A stretch of DNA of 15,800 nucleotides, taken from assembly GCA_002350525.1 (NCBI GenBank), contig DEFA01000021.1, forward strand, positions 99,133 to 114,932, given 5' to 3'. Positions 5,881 through 12,437 of the stretch are shown one piece after another. Every line of letters starts with the position of its first letter. The stretch's first letter is position 1. The notes beneath the pieces are model-generated. The model searched no databases, was not told the DNA's origin, and saw nothing but the letters and a program-made list of their open reading frames with translations. The stretch comes from Lachnospiraceae bacterium UBA2864. Its GTDB lineage: Bacteria > Bacillota > Clostridia > Lachnospirales > Lachnospiraceae. Made by a program: the position numbers and the translations under genes.

Positions 5881-6219
5881 TTATTCGTCGATATTATCCC
5901 TCAAAAGATTCATGCCCGGAATAAGATTATTCAAGTTTCCCAAGAGATTGTTGTCTCCCAGAATCGATGAAAGAATTCCGCCGGTCTGAGCCTTTTCCCC
6001 CTTAAGAAGTGCAAGTGCCGCCTTCTTTGTATCCGAATCGGCTGCTCTGTAGAGCTCCACCAGTTTCTTCTCCGTTGCCGTAACCTGTATGCGGCTTCCC
6101 GAAGTCTTCCTGGCCGTCGTCGACGTCTTCTTTTTCGCAGTGGTTGATGTTTTCTTCGCCGTACCTACGGTTTTCTTCTTTGCCGTACCGGACGTAGTTT
6201 TTGCTTTTGTTTCCGCCAT
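5881..6219 (-). CDS. Small basic protein with histone-H1-like Lys/Thr/Ala tail
   Basis: A 112-residue protein of unknown function. Residues 1-45 are low-complexity and strongly basic, with repeated units such as TAKKKT, TAKKT and TARKT, resembling the tail of eukaryotic histone H1 and bacterial H1-like nucleoid proteins. Residues 46-75 (TEKKLVELYRAADSDTKKAALALLKGE) look like a short helical pair. The C-terminus is Gly/Leu/Asn-rich and hydrophobic (ILSSILGDNNLLGNLNNLIPG), ending acidic. The basic tail suggests contact with nucleic acid or another polyanion, which is inference. It starts 14 bases after the shikimate-kinase-like gene, with AAAGGGG as ribosome binding site, so the two are co-transcribed. 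The repetitive tail is unlikely to come from sequencing error, because the codons vary between repeats. Confidence 0.7.
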   Translation of the reverse strand: MAETKAKTTSGTAKKKTVGTAKKTSTTAKKKTSTTARKTSGSRIQVTATEKKLVELYRAADSDTKKAALALLKGEKAQTGGILSSILGDNNLLGNLNNLIPGMNLLRDNIDE

Positions 6220-6233
6220 AAGTTTACCCCTTT

Positions 6234-6734
6234 CTATTTAAGCGCTTCCACGCATTTCTGAACCGTTTCTTCTATTCCCTGACCTTCTTCCGACAGGACA
6301 ATGTCCGCATATTTCTTATATAATACTACCCTCTCGTCATACAGCTCTTTTATAGTCTGTCCCGGCTTCAGAACCACACCGCGCTGCTTTACATGATGGA
6401 GTCTTTTCTGAAGAGTATTATAGTCTATCTCAAGATAGATTATCCGTCCGATACTCTTAAGATGCTCCATTCCTTCTTTGCCGTATACAACACTTCCGCC
6501 CGTGGCAATTACCGTGTTCCGAAGATCGACTTCGCGGCACACACTGTTCTCTATATCAAGAAATCTCTCGAGACCGTCCTCTTCTATAATACGGGACAGC
6601 TTCCTATGCTCTCTCTTCTGTATGATAAGGTCCGTATCAACAAAGTCCTTTTCAAGAAGCTTTGCAAGTATTACTCCTACGGTACTTTTTCCGGATGTCG
6701 GCATCCCGATCAATATAACATTATCTCTATCCAT
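6234..6734 (-). CDS. Shikimate-kinase-like P-loop kinase with altered substrate pocket
   Basis: A 166-residue protein with the shikimate kinase fold. The P-loop GMPTSGKST is at 10-18, the DTD motif at 33-35, a GG-containing substrate loop at 79-81, a lid around KQRGVVLKPG (116-125), and the ERxxLYxxYAD motif (134-143). True shikimate kinases use an Arg after the Phe of a G-E/x-x-F-R motif and a GGG loop to hold shikimate. Here the equivalents are Leu59 (ERFLDIEN) and GGS, and the lid reads RGVV rather than RP. It would still bind ATP and magnesium, but the phosphate acceptor may differ. I therefore give no aroK symbol, although automatic annotation would call it shikimate kinase. AAAGGA lies 6 bases before the ATG, directly after the hairpin at 6751-6792. 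It precedes the H1-like gene, and no aromatic-pathway neighbours are visible. Confidence 0.75.
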   Translation of the reverse strand: MDRDNVILIGMPTSGKSTVGVILAKLLEKDFVDTDLIIQKREHRKLSRIIEEDGLERFLDIENSVCREVDLRNTVIATGGSVVYGKEGMEHLKSIGRIIYLEIDYNTLQKRLHHVKQRGVVLKPGQTIKELYDERVVLYKKYADIVLSEEGQGIEETVQKCVEALK

Positions 6735-6750
6735 TCTTCTTCCTTTAAAT

Positions 6751-6792
6751 CGAAGGCACCGGACTCCAACCTTTTCGGAGACGGTGCCTTCG
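6751..6792 (-). terminator. Intercistronic hairpin after the acyl-CoA ligase gene
   Basis: Arms 6751-6761 and 6782-6792 form a perfect 11-bp stem (CGAAGGCACCG and complement), with a smaller CTCC/GGAG stem inside. On the minus strand only ATTTAAAGG follows, a poor T-run that already contains the next gene's ribosome binding site. It may be a partial terminator or attenuator rather than a full stop. Confidence 0.6.
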
Positions 6793-6802
6793 TAATCATT
6801 CT

Positions 6803-8461
6803 TTATTTGTTTTCTCCGACTTCCTTTGCAGCACGTATTGCTTCTTCAGCCTTCTCTGCCGCTCCCGGAATGTTAAGGTATCTTACGATCTTCATGGTAG
6901 CGTTCTTTATAAACTCCTTCTCACGAAGCTTGATCCTTACTACCTGCTTATATGTAGGTCTTCCCTTGTTGACCTTGTTCTTCAGTTTCTCGAAGTATGT
7001 AGCATCGCCCATATGCTCTTCGTCAGGGAAGATCTCTGCGATAATCTTGCTGTCTTCATCATATACAAGAACTTCCTGAACCGCAGGGTCTCTCGCAAAG
7101 TCCATCTCAAGCTCTTCTGGAGATATATTCTCACCGTTGCTGAGGATGATAAGGTTCTTCTTTCTTCCTGTAAGGAATACGAAATTATCCTTATCTACAT
7201 AACCGAGATCTCCGGTCATGTACCATCTGTCAACAAGAGCTTCATCGGTAGCCTGAGGGTTCTTGTAGTAGCCCTTCATAACAAGCTCTCCGCGGAATGC
7301 AAGCTCTCCTTCTTCGGTAGTCTTTGCTTCGATACCCGGAACAAGCTGACCTACAGAACCGTCTCTGTGATAGAATGGTCTGTTTACGGCTGTAACCGGT
7401 GAACACTCTGTAGCACCGTATCCGTTAAGGATCTCGATACCCCAGGTTCTGAATTCCTTTACATACATAGGATCGAGTGCTGCACCACCGCAGATGATAT
7501 ATTCAAGATTTCCTCCGAAAGCATCAAGAATTGACTTATATGTCTTCTTTCTTACATCAACACCTGTCTTAAGAAGCAGATTTGTTGACTTCATAAGTCC
7601 CTTAAATGCTGTGGTCTTACCCTTCTTCTCTATCTCAGCCCAGATCTGTCTGTGGAAGAACTCTACAAACATAGGAACAAGGAACATTGTCTGTGGTCCG
7701 AAGTCTGCCATATTCTTCTTAACATACTTGAGACTCTTGTTGATATATACCGGATAACCGTAGTTGTATACCATAAGAACTCCAACCACAAGTCCAAATG
7801 CGTGGTGGAACGGAAGTGCTGCAACAACACCTCCCTGCGGGCTGTAAAGCATACTGGTATGTACGATCTCAAATGCAATATTTCTGTTGGTAAGCTGAAC
7901 GCCCTTGCTGACACCTGATGTTCCCGATGTGAAAAGGATCATCGCAACATCATCCGGCTCTATCTCATAATTAATGTAATCAGTCTCTCCATCTCTGAGA
8001 AGTCTTCTTCCTTCTTCAAGGATTTCTTCGAATTCTCCGAGATCATATATCTTACGTGCCGTCTTCTTGCTTACTTTGTCATAATATCCCTTGGTTACAA
8101 ATGCAACATCCGCATCTGCCATATGTGCCAGGTCTACTATTTCCTTCTCCGGAAGCCCCTTGTCGATGGCAACTGCTACATTTCCTCCGTTAACTGTTGC
8201 AAGAAATGCGATCAGCCACTCGTAAGAGTTCTCTCCGAGAACAACGCAATGCTTACCGCCGCGATATTTCTTCGAATACATCCATGCACCGAAAGCATTA
8301 ACATCCTCTCTGACATCGAAATATGTCTTTCTCATTTCTCCTGTATCACATGGATATACGAAAGCAGTCAGTCTTGCCTGAGTAAGCGCTTTCTCATCTA
8401 TCATGTCCTTCAGGTTCGCCATTTCATATACTTCTTCATATGGATATGGTTTATTTTTCAT
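6803..8461 (-). CDS. AMP-forming acyl-CoA synthetase (long-chain fatty acid-CoA ligase-like)
   Basis: A 552-residue member of the adenylate-forming superfamily, which activates a carboxylic acid with ATP and transfers it to CoA. All core motifs are present: P-loop-like FTSGTSGVSKG (177-187), NGYGATE (346-352), YMTGD (414-418), the hinge GRKKN (432-436), NGENISPEELE (442-452), and the C-terminal catalytic lysine in NATMK (Lys524). The length and hinge sequence fit fatty acyl-CoA ligases better than acetyl-CoA synthetase, but the substrate is not settled; an aryl or other medium-chain acid is possible. There is no carrier domain, so it is not an NRPS module. AAGGGG lies 7 bases before the ATG, and a promoter sits 55 bases upstream. 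The kinase-like and H1-like genes downstream may be expressed from the same transcript. Confidence 0.85.
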   Translation of the reverse strand: MKNKPYPYEEVYEMANLKDMIDEKALTQARLTAFVYPCDTGEMRKTYFDVREDVNAFGAWMYSKKYRGGKHCVVLGENSYEWLIAFLATVNGGNVAVAIDKGLPEKEIVDLAHMADADVAFVTKGYYDKVSKKTARKIYDLGEFEEILEEGRRLLRDGETDYINYEIEPDDVAMILFTSGTSGVSKGVQLTNRNIAFEIVHTSMLYSPQGGVVAALPFHHAFGLVVGVLMVYNYGYPVYINKSLKYVKKNMADFGPQTMFLVPMFVEFFHRQIWAEIEKKGKTTAFKGLMKSTNLLLKTGVDVRKKTYKSILDAFGGNLEYIICGGAALDPMYVKEFRTWGIEILNGYGATECSPVTAVNRPFYHRDGSVGQLVPGIEAKTTEEGELAFRGELVMKGYYKNPQATDEALVDRWYMTGDLGYVDKDNFVFLTGRKKNLIILSNGENISPEELEMDFARDPAVQEVLVYDEDSKIIAEIFPDEEHMGDATYFEKLKNKVNKGRPTYKQVVRIKLREKEFIKNATMKIVRYLNIPGAAEKAEEAIRAAKEVGENK

Positions 8462-8515
8462 CTTTGTCCCCTTTTATATAATTACTCGTTATTTTCTGTA
8501 AACGGTACAGGCAGT

Positions 8516-8544
8516 ATTTTATCATAACTGTTTTATAATCTCAA
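8516..8544 (-). promoter_or_regulatory. Promoter of the acyl-CoA ligase gene
   Basis: On the minus strand TTGAGA (8544-8539) and TAAAAT (8521-8516) are 17 bases apart in an AT-rich gap between the regulator gene and the ligase. The predicted start is near 8509, giving a leader of about 48 bases. No clear hairpin ends the regulator transcript upstream, so some read-through is possible. Confidence 0.6.
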
Positions 8545-8580
8545 TTAGATAAAATTTTTTAAATAAAATTATTTAACGAA

Positions 8581-9519
8581 TCACTTACTGCCGCCTTTCT
8601 CCGGCAGCTGGATCGGTCCCCTCTGCTGTATGACCTTCTTATATTCACGCGGCGAGAACTTATAGAATTTCTTGAAAGTTTCAGCCATATAGCTTGCATT
8701 TGAAAATCCCGTAAGCTCCGCTATCTCCGGCATGGACATATCTCCCGACTGAAGAAGATCCGCCACCTTTCGGGTCCTGTAGTGCATGATATATTCTATC
8801 GGTGTCATATTTGTATACTTATTAAAGATGGAATTACAGAGAGATCTCGATACTCCGCCCGCTCCCGCAAGCTCACTCAGCGTTATATTCTTCATATAAT
8901 TCTTATCCACGTAGCTCATCATGGCCTTTAGGATATCATTATGCATATCCTGATTCAGAGTCTCATCGGTGCTGAACTCACCGGTCTCGTTAACCCTGTT
9001 AAGAATGATGTCCCATATTTCGAAGAAGGTCTTTGTAATAAGGAATTCGTTGCCCTTACATTTCTTCTCAAGCTCAAACATCAGTTCCTGGATGCGAGCA
9101 CTGTCCCTGTCACCGTTCTTGAAATGTATAAAAGGAACCTTCTTATTGGATATGACCGGAATTACAGCCTTCGCTTCCACCGCATAATTGGAGCTGATTA
9201 TCCTCGGATGAAGGATTGCTATTATATAACGGCCTTCCCTCGGAGGAGTTGCAAAAGAATAATGCAGCTGGCCCGAATTAACGAATATGGTATCACCTCT
9301 TTCAAGGAAGATATCCTTTCCGTTTACCGAATAGCCCATACAGGAAGAGTAGACGCTGACAATTTCCACGTCCTTATGAAAATGCGGAATCTTCTCCCAG
9401 GTACATCCGCTGTATACATATCCGTCATATATATAAGACGGAAATGACGCATCATCGTAATTGATCATTTCCGAACCGTCTTCCCGTGTTCTTACAAGGC
9501 CTCTATACTCTTTTATCAC
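8581..9519 (-). CDS. AraC-family transcriptional regulator with N-terminal cupin domain
   Basis: A 312-residue regulator. The N-terminal half is a cupin/jelly-roll sensor domain, with the usual His-rich strand PHFHKDVE (about 46-53), the G-D-T motif (LERGDTIFVNSGQLHYS) and IAILHPRII. The C-terminal 100 residues hold two helix-turn-helix motifs of the AraC/XylS type: ITLSELAGAGGVSRSLCNSIFNKY, and MSMPEIAELTGFSNASYMAETFKKFYKFSPREY. The open frame reaches back to a TTG at 9582, but that lies inside the putative operator and has no ribosome binding site. I choose GTG at 9519 (AAAAAGGG 11 bases upstream); ATG at 9468 is the alternative. It is divergent from the exporter operon, which it probably controls along with itself. 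Its ligand is unknown, and the sensor domain suggests a small molecule. Confidence 0.85.
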   Translation of the reverse strand: MIKEYRGLVRTREDGSEMINYDDASFPSYIYDGYVYSGCTWEKIPHFHKDVEIVSVYSSCMGYSVNGKDIFLERGDTIFVNSGQLHYSFATPPREGRYIIAILHPRIISSNYAVEAKAVIPVISNKKVPFIHFKNGDRDSARIQELMFELEKKCKGNEFLITKTFFEIWDIILNRVNETGEFSTDETLNQDMHNDILKAMMSYVDKNYMKNITLSELAGAGGVSRSLCNSIFNKYTNMTPIEYIMHYRTRKVADLLQSGDMSMPEIAELTGFSNASYMAETFKKFYKFSPREYKKVIQQRGPIQLPEKGGSK

Positions 9520-9552
9520 TATTTTCCACGCCCTTTTTAAAATTGTTATAAA

Positions 9553-9586
9553 TTTTTGGAATTTTATATCTATTTTTTGCAATTTA
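9553..9586. promoter_or_regulatory. Direct-repeat operator (21-bp period) between the AraC-type gene and the exporter
   Basis: TTTTTGGAATTT at 9553-9564 recurs as TTTTTGCAATTT at 9574-9585, one mismatch in 12, with a period of 21 bp. AraC-family proteins classically bind two direct half-sites 21 bp apart, as at araI, with the second touching the -35 region. Here the second copy overlaps the position where a -35 would lie for the TATAAT at 9594. A weaker third half-site may start at 9534. Confidence 0.6.
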
Positions 9587-9593
9587 GATAGAG

Positions 9594-9599
9594 TATAAT
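9594..9599 (+). promoter_or_regulatory. -10 box of the ABC exporter operon
   Basis: A perfect TATAAT with no recognisable -35 at 16-18 bases upstream, as expected of a promoter that needs an activator. Transcription would start near 9606, 30 bases before the ATG at 9636. Confidence 0.6.
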
Positions 9600-9635
9600 C
9601 CGTTTCATAATTTTTTACAAGGAGAATTGTGATAA

Positions 9636-10592
9636 ATGGTTAAGAATAACTCAAATGAATACGCAATTGTTATGAATAACATTTCCAAGGACTTTAAGGT
9701 TCTGAACCGAAGAGAAGGTCTCAAGGGAAGTCTGATGGATCTTTTCTCCAGAGATTACAAAACAGTGACTGCTGTAAATGATATATCTATAGCTATCCCG
9801 CGCGGACAGATTGTCGGATATCTCGGACCGAACGGAGCGGGAAAGTCCACTACCATTAAAATGATGTCCGGTGTTCTCGAACCGACCCGCGGACAGATAC
9901 AGGTAAACGGGCTTGTTCCTTATAAGAACCGCACGAGAAATGCGGAGAACATCGGCGTCGTGTTCGGACAGCGAAGCCAGCTCTGGTGGGATCTTCCGCT
10001 TATCGAATCCTTCAAGCTCTTAAAGGATATCTACCTTATACCTGATACGGATTATAAGGAAATGATGGAGCTGTATAAGAGTCTTGTTGATATAGAACCT
10101 CTGCTACATAAGGCGGTGCGTCAGATGTCACTCGGACAAAGAACACTGAGTGACATCCTGGCTGCATTTCTCCATAATCCTAAGATTGTTTTCCTGGATG
10201 AGCCGACTATCGGTCTCGACGTATCCATGAAGGCGAAGATCAGAGATCTTATCAAAGGGCTTAATGAGAGAAAGAATACAACCGTCATCCTTACAACCCA
10301 TGACATGGGCGATGTCGACGCACTGTGTGAGAGGATTGTTATCATCGATCACGGCAAGATGATCTACGACAACGATATCGAACATCTAAAGACTTACTTC
10401 GGCTCTTACCGCACCCTCCGTCTCAGACTTCCGGGGGATGTATGGGAAGAAACCATCATAGATGAATCTAAGACTGATGTTATGACTGTCATCGCCGAAC
10501 ATCAGAAGAAAGGCCGTATTCTTGATATCAAACTTGAAGAGATATCGACAGAAGAAGTAATTAAAAAGATATACGAAGGAGATACCAAATGA
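9636..10592 (+). CDS. ABC transporter ATP-binding protein (ABC-2 exporter)
   Basis: A 318-residue ATPase that should power the two permeases encoded next. Motifs: Walker A GPNGAGKST (64-72), Q-loop Gln112 in VVFGQRSQLWWDLP, signature MSLGQ (164-168, in place of the common LSGGQ), Walker B IVFLDE (184-189) followed by PTIGLD, and switch His222 in TTHD. The long N-terminal region before Walker A (RREGLKGSLMDLFSRDYKTVTAVNDIS) and the WWDLP stretch are typical of NatA/viologen-exporter-like ATPases that pair with PF06182 permeases. The C-terminal 80 residues form an accessory domain. AAGGAG lies 11 bases before the ATG; an in-frame stop directly upstream excludes a longer protein. It overlaps the next gene by 4 bases (ATGA). 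The substrate is not evident. Confidence 0.9.
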   Translation: MVKNNSNEYAIVMNNISKDFKVLNRREGLKGSLMDLFSRDYKTVTAVNDISIAIPRGQIVGYLGPNGAGKSTTIKMMSGVLEPTRGQIQVNGLVPYKNRTRNAENIGVVFGQRSQLWWDLPLIESFKLLKDIYLIPDTDYKEMMELYKSLVDIEPLLHKAVRQMSLGQRTLSDILAAFLHNPKIVFLDEPTIGLDVSMKAKIRDLIKGLNERKNTTVILTTHDMGDVDALCERIVIIDHGKMIYDNDIEHLKTYFGSYRTLRLRLPGDVWEETIIDESKTDVMTVIAEHQKKGRILDIKLEEISTEEVIKKIYEGDTK

Positions 10593-11398
10593 GTTTAAAG
10601 AAATATATGGCTCTCTGCCGTGGCGGCATCATATCGGAGCTGCAGTACAGGCTCGGGACCTTTGTTACTATATTCGGAAATCTGATATATCTTACGCTTG
10701 TATATTATCTGTGGAAGGCGATCTTTGCCTCATCGGAAACGGATGTGGTAAACGGCATGACATTTACGGATACCATAATCTATCTGGTCCTTGCCACAGC
10801 CCTTTTCAACTTCCTGGAAATGTATATAGTCTGGGATATGTCGAGATCCATTAAGTCCGGATCCATAATACTTGATTTACTGAAACCCCTTAATTACAGA
10901 AGATTCCTATTCTTCTCTTATTTTGGTCACAACATGGTAACCTTCTTCATGACCTTCCTTCCAACTTTCATTGTGGTCTATATAATTACCCATGGGGCCA
11001 TTCATCTCGGAATAAATCTTCTGTACTTCGTGGTCGCGGTAGTACTCGCTCTCCTGGTTAATTTCTACATTGAGATGCTGGTCTCAACGATCTGCCTGTA
11101 TACCGAGTCCACCTGGGGCATAAATATTGTTAAGGAAAGCATAGTTCTGCTGCTGTCGGGAGCTACTATTCCGCTGGCCTTTTTCCCGGAAGCTCTCCGA
11201 AAAGCAGTAGGATATATGCCTTTCAAATGTATCTATGATACGCCGCTTAACATACTGCTGGAGAAGCCGGGCTACACACCGGACTCGGGAATGTGGATAA
11301 ATATCGCCTGGCAGCTGGGCTGGGCCATAGTTCTCGGACTCGGCGCCCGTGCCTTCTGGAACTTCTCGATCAAAAGAATAACTGTTAACGGAGGCTGA
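10589..11398 (+). CDS. ABC-2 type permease, first subunit
   Basis: A 269-residue integral membrane protein with about six hydrophobic segments (roughly 22-45, 57-78, 110-135, 140-165, 178-195 and 233-255). The N-terminal MSLKKYMALCRGGIISELQYRLG and the C-terminal FWNFSIKRITVNGG fit the ABC-2 permease group of three-component exporters (ABC-2 family/PF06182-like). It begins in the ATGA overlap with the ATPase gene, indicating translational coupling. With the second permease it would form the transmembrane heterodimer. Export of a drug, lipid or toxic cation is plausible but not shown by the sequence. Confidence 0.85.
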   Translation: MSLKKYMALCRGGIISELQYRLGTFVTIFGNLIYLTLVYYLWKAIFASSETDVVNGMTFTDTIIYLVLATALFNFLEMYIVWDMSRSIKSGSIILDLLKPLNYRRFLFFSYFGHNMVTFFMTFLPTFIVVYIITHGAIHLGINLLYFVVAVVLALLVNFYIEMLVSTICLYTESTWGINIVKESIVLLLSGATIPLAFFPEALRKAVGYMPFKCIYDTPLNILLEKPGYTPDSGMWINIAWQLGWAIVLGLGARAFWNFSIKRITVNGG

Positions 11399-11400
11399 TA

Positions 11401-12225
11401 ATGAATAAAGAACTAATGATTATGCCAAAGCGCGGCATAAGATTTTATATGCATATATACAAAAAGATCCTTATACAGGATCTTAAGAGTAAGATGAGCT
11501 ACCGTGCAGACTTCATCATTTCAACTTTTGGAATGATCATGACAAATGTCGTCGGTTTCATATCATTTTATATTCTTTTCAGAAACTTCCCGTCCATCAA
11601 CGGCTGGGATTACTTCGAGATGCTGTTCTTATACGGCTTTTCGCTCATAGCCTTAACGCCGCTCCAATGCCTGTTCGATAACAACTGGAATCTCAGATTT
11701 GCAGTAAGAACCGGAGACTTCATAAAGTACTGCTTCAGACCTATAAATGTCTTCTTCTACTTTATATCGGAAGTCTTTGATATCAAGGGTCTGGGACAGC
11801 TTGCCTTCGGAATCGGCGTACTGGTCTATGCATGGATCCATATAGGAATTCCTGTCACGGTTGTCACCATAGTACAGCTCGTAATACTTCTCATAACCGC
11901 TTCGCTCTTTATGATAGCTATTATGAATGCGGCTGCCGCAACCTGCTTCTGGATACAGAACTCAGGCTACGTTATGGTCATAATGTTCCGTTTCAAGGAC
12001 TATGCAAAGTATCCGGCAAGTATCTTTCACGGTATATTTAAGATACTGTTTACATTTATAATACCGATTGCATTTATAGCTTATTACCCGGGGCTCGTTA
12101 TACTTCGCCCTGATAAGATTCCCCTCCTGTCGGTGCTTTCACCGTTTATAGGAATCATCTTCTTCTGGCTGAGCTATAAGTTCTGGATGCTGGGCGCCAG
12201 AAGATATAACGGCACCGGGTCATGA
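11401..12225 (+). CDS. ABC-2 type permease, second subunit (PF06182-like)
   Basis: A 274-residue membrane protein of the ABC2_membrane_6 (formerly DUF990) type. After a basic amphipathic N-terminus (RGIRFYMHIYKKILIQDLKSKMSYRADF) come about six hydrophobic segments. The family-typical LRFAVRTGDFIKYCFRPIN loop is present around residues 98-120, and the C-terminus reads FWMLGARRYNGTGS. GGAGG ends 5 bases before the ATG, and only two bases separate it from the previous stop codon, so translation is coupled. It is the last gene of the operon; the nested hairpin region at 12241-12422 ends transcription. Confidence 0.87.
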   Translation: MNKELMIMPKRGIRFYMHIYKKILIQDLKSKMSYRADFIISTFGMIMTNVVGFISFYILFRNFPSINGWDYFEMLFLYGFSLIALTPLQCLFDNNWNLRFAVRTGDFIKYCFRPINVFFYFISEVFDIKGLGQLAFGIGVLVYAWIHIGIPVTVVTIVQLVILLITASLFMIAIMNAAAATCFWIQNSGYVMVIMFRFKDYAKYPASIFHGIFKILFTFIIPIAFIAYYPGLVILRPDKIPLLSVLSPFIGIIFFWLSYKFWMLGARRYNGTGS

Positions 12226-12240
12226 TCGATCTTTAATAAT

Positions 12241-12422
12241 GTTCAGCAGGTTACATGAAAACTATTCATAACGTCAGCGCTTCGCGCTTCTCTGTCTCCT
12301 TCGGAGACTCGTTATTTCATACTTTTCATGTGACCCTGCTACGCAGGGTTAATAATAAAACCGGATGCACCTTAGAAAACAAGTTTTCACGATGCATCCG
12401 GTTTTATTATTACCTGCTGAAC
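12241..12422. repeat. Nested inverted-repeat element with mini-hairpins
   Basis: This fills nearly the whole gap between two convergent genes. Terminal inverted repeats of 11 bp, GTTCAGCAGGT (12241-12251) and its complement (12412-12422), bound it. Inside the left half are a 9-bp pair ACATGAAAA/TTTTCATGT (12253-12261, 12323-12331) and ATAACG/CGTTAT (12268-12273, 12310-12315), which enclose mini-hairpins at 12276-12288 (5-bp stem, TTC loop) and 12294-12308 (6-bp stem, TTC loop). A third follows at 12333-12349 (7-bp stem, TAC loop). The right half is the 19-bp terminator stem. No coding frame or target-site duplication is seen. It could be a miniature mobile element or a complex 3' structure. 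Confidence 0.7.
12351..12411. terminator. Bidirectional terminator between the exporter operon and the DUF975/CmpB gene
   Basis: Arms 12351-12369 and 12393-12411 form a perfect 19-bp stem (core CCGGATGCA) whose outer part is AATAATAAAA/TTTTATTATT, giving a T-rich 3' side in both directions. The loop holds a secondary GAAAAC/GTTTTC pair (12375-12388). Confidence 0.85.
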
Positions 12423-12437
12423 AGTAACAATCTATAG

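Noticed and set aside
6393..7079. A 228-codon plus-strand open frame
   Set aside because: It is antisense across the kinase-like and ligase genes, has no ribosome binding site and has shadow-like composition (Ser/Phe/Leu rich).
8941..9447. A 168-codon plus-strand open frame
   Set aside because: It is antisense to the AraC-family regulator, whose domain motifs are clear; there is no supporting signal for the opposite strand.
9520..9582. N-terminal extension of the AraC-family regulator from TTG at 9582
   Set aside because: It has no ribosome binding site, a Lys/Ile-rich product unlike the family, and it would lie within the operator and probable promoter region.
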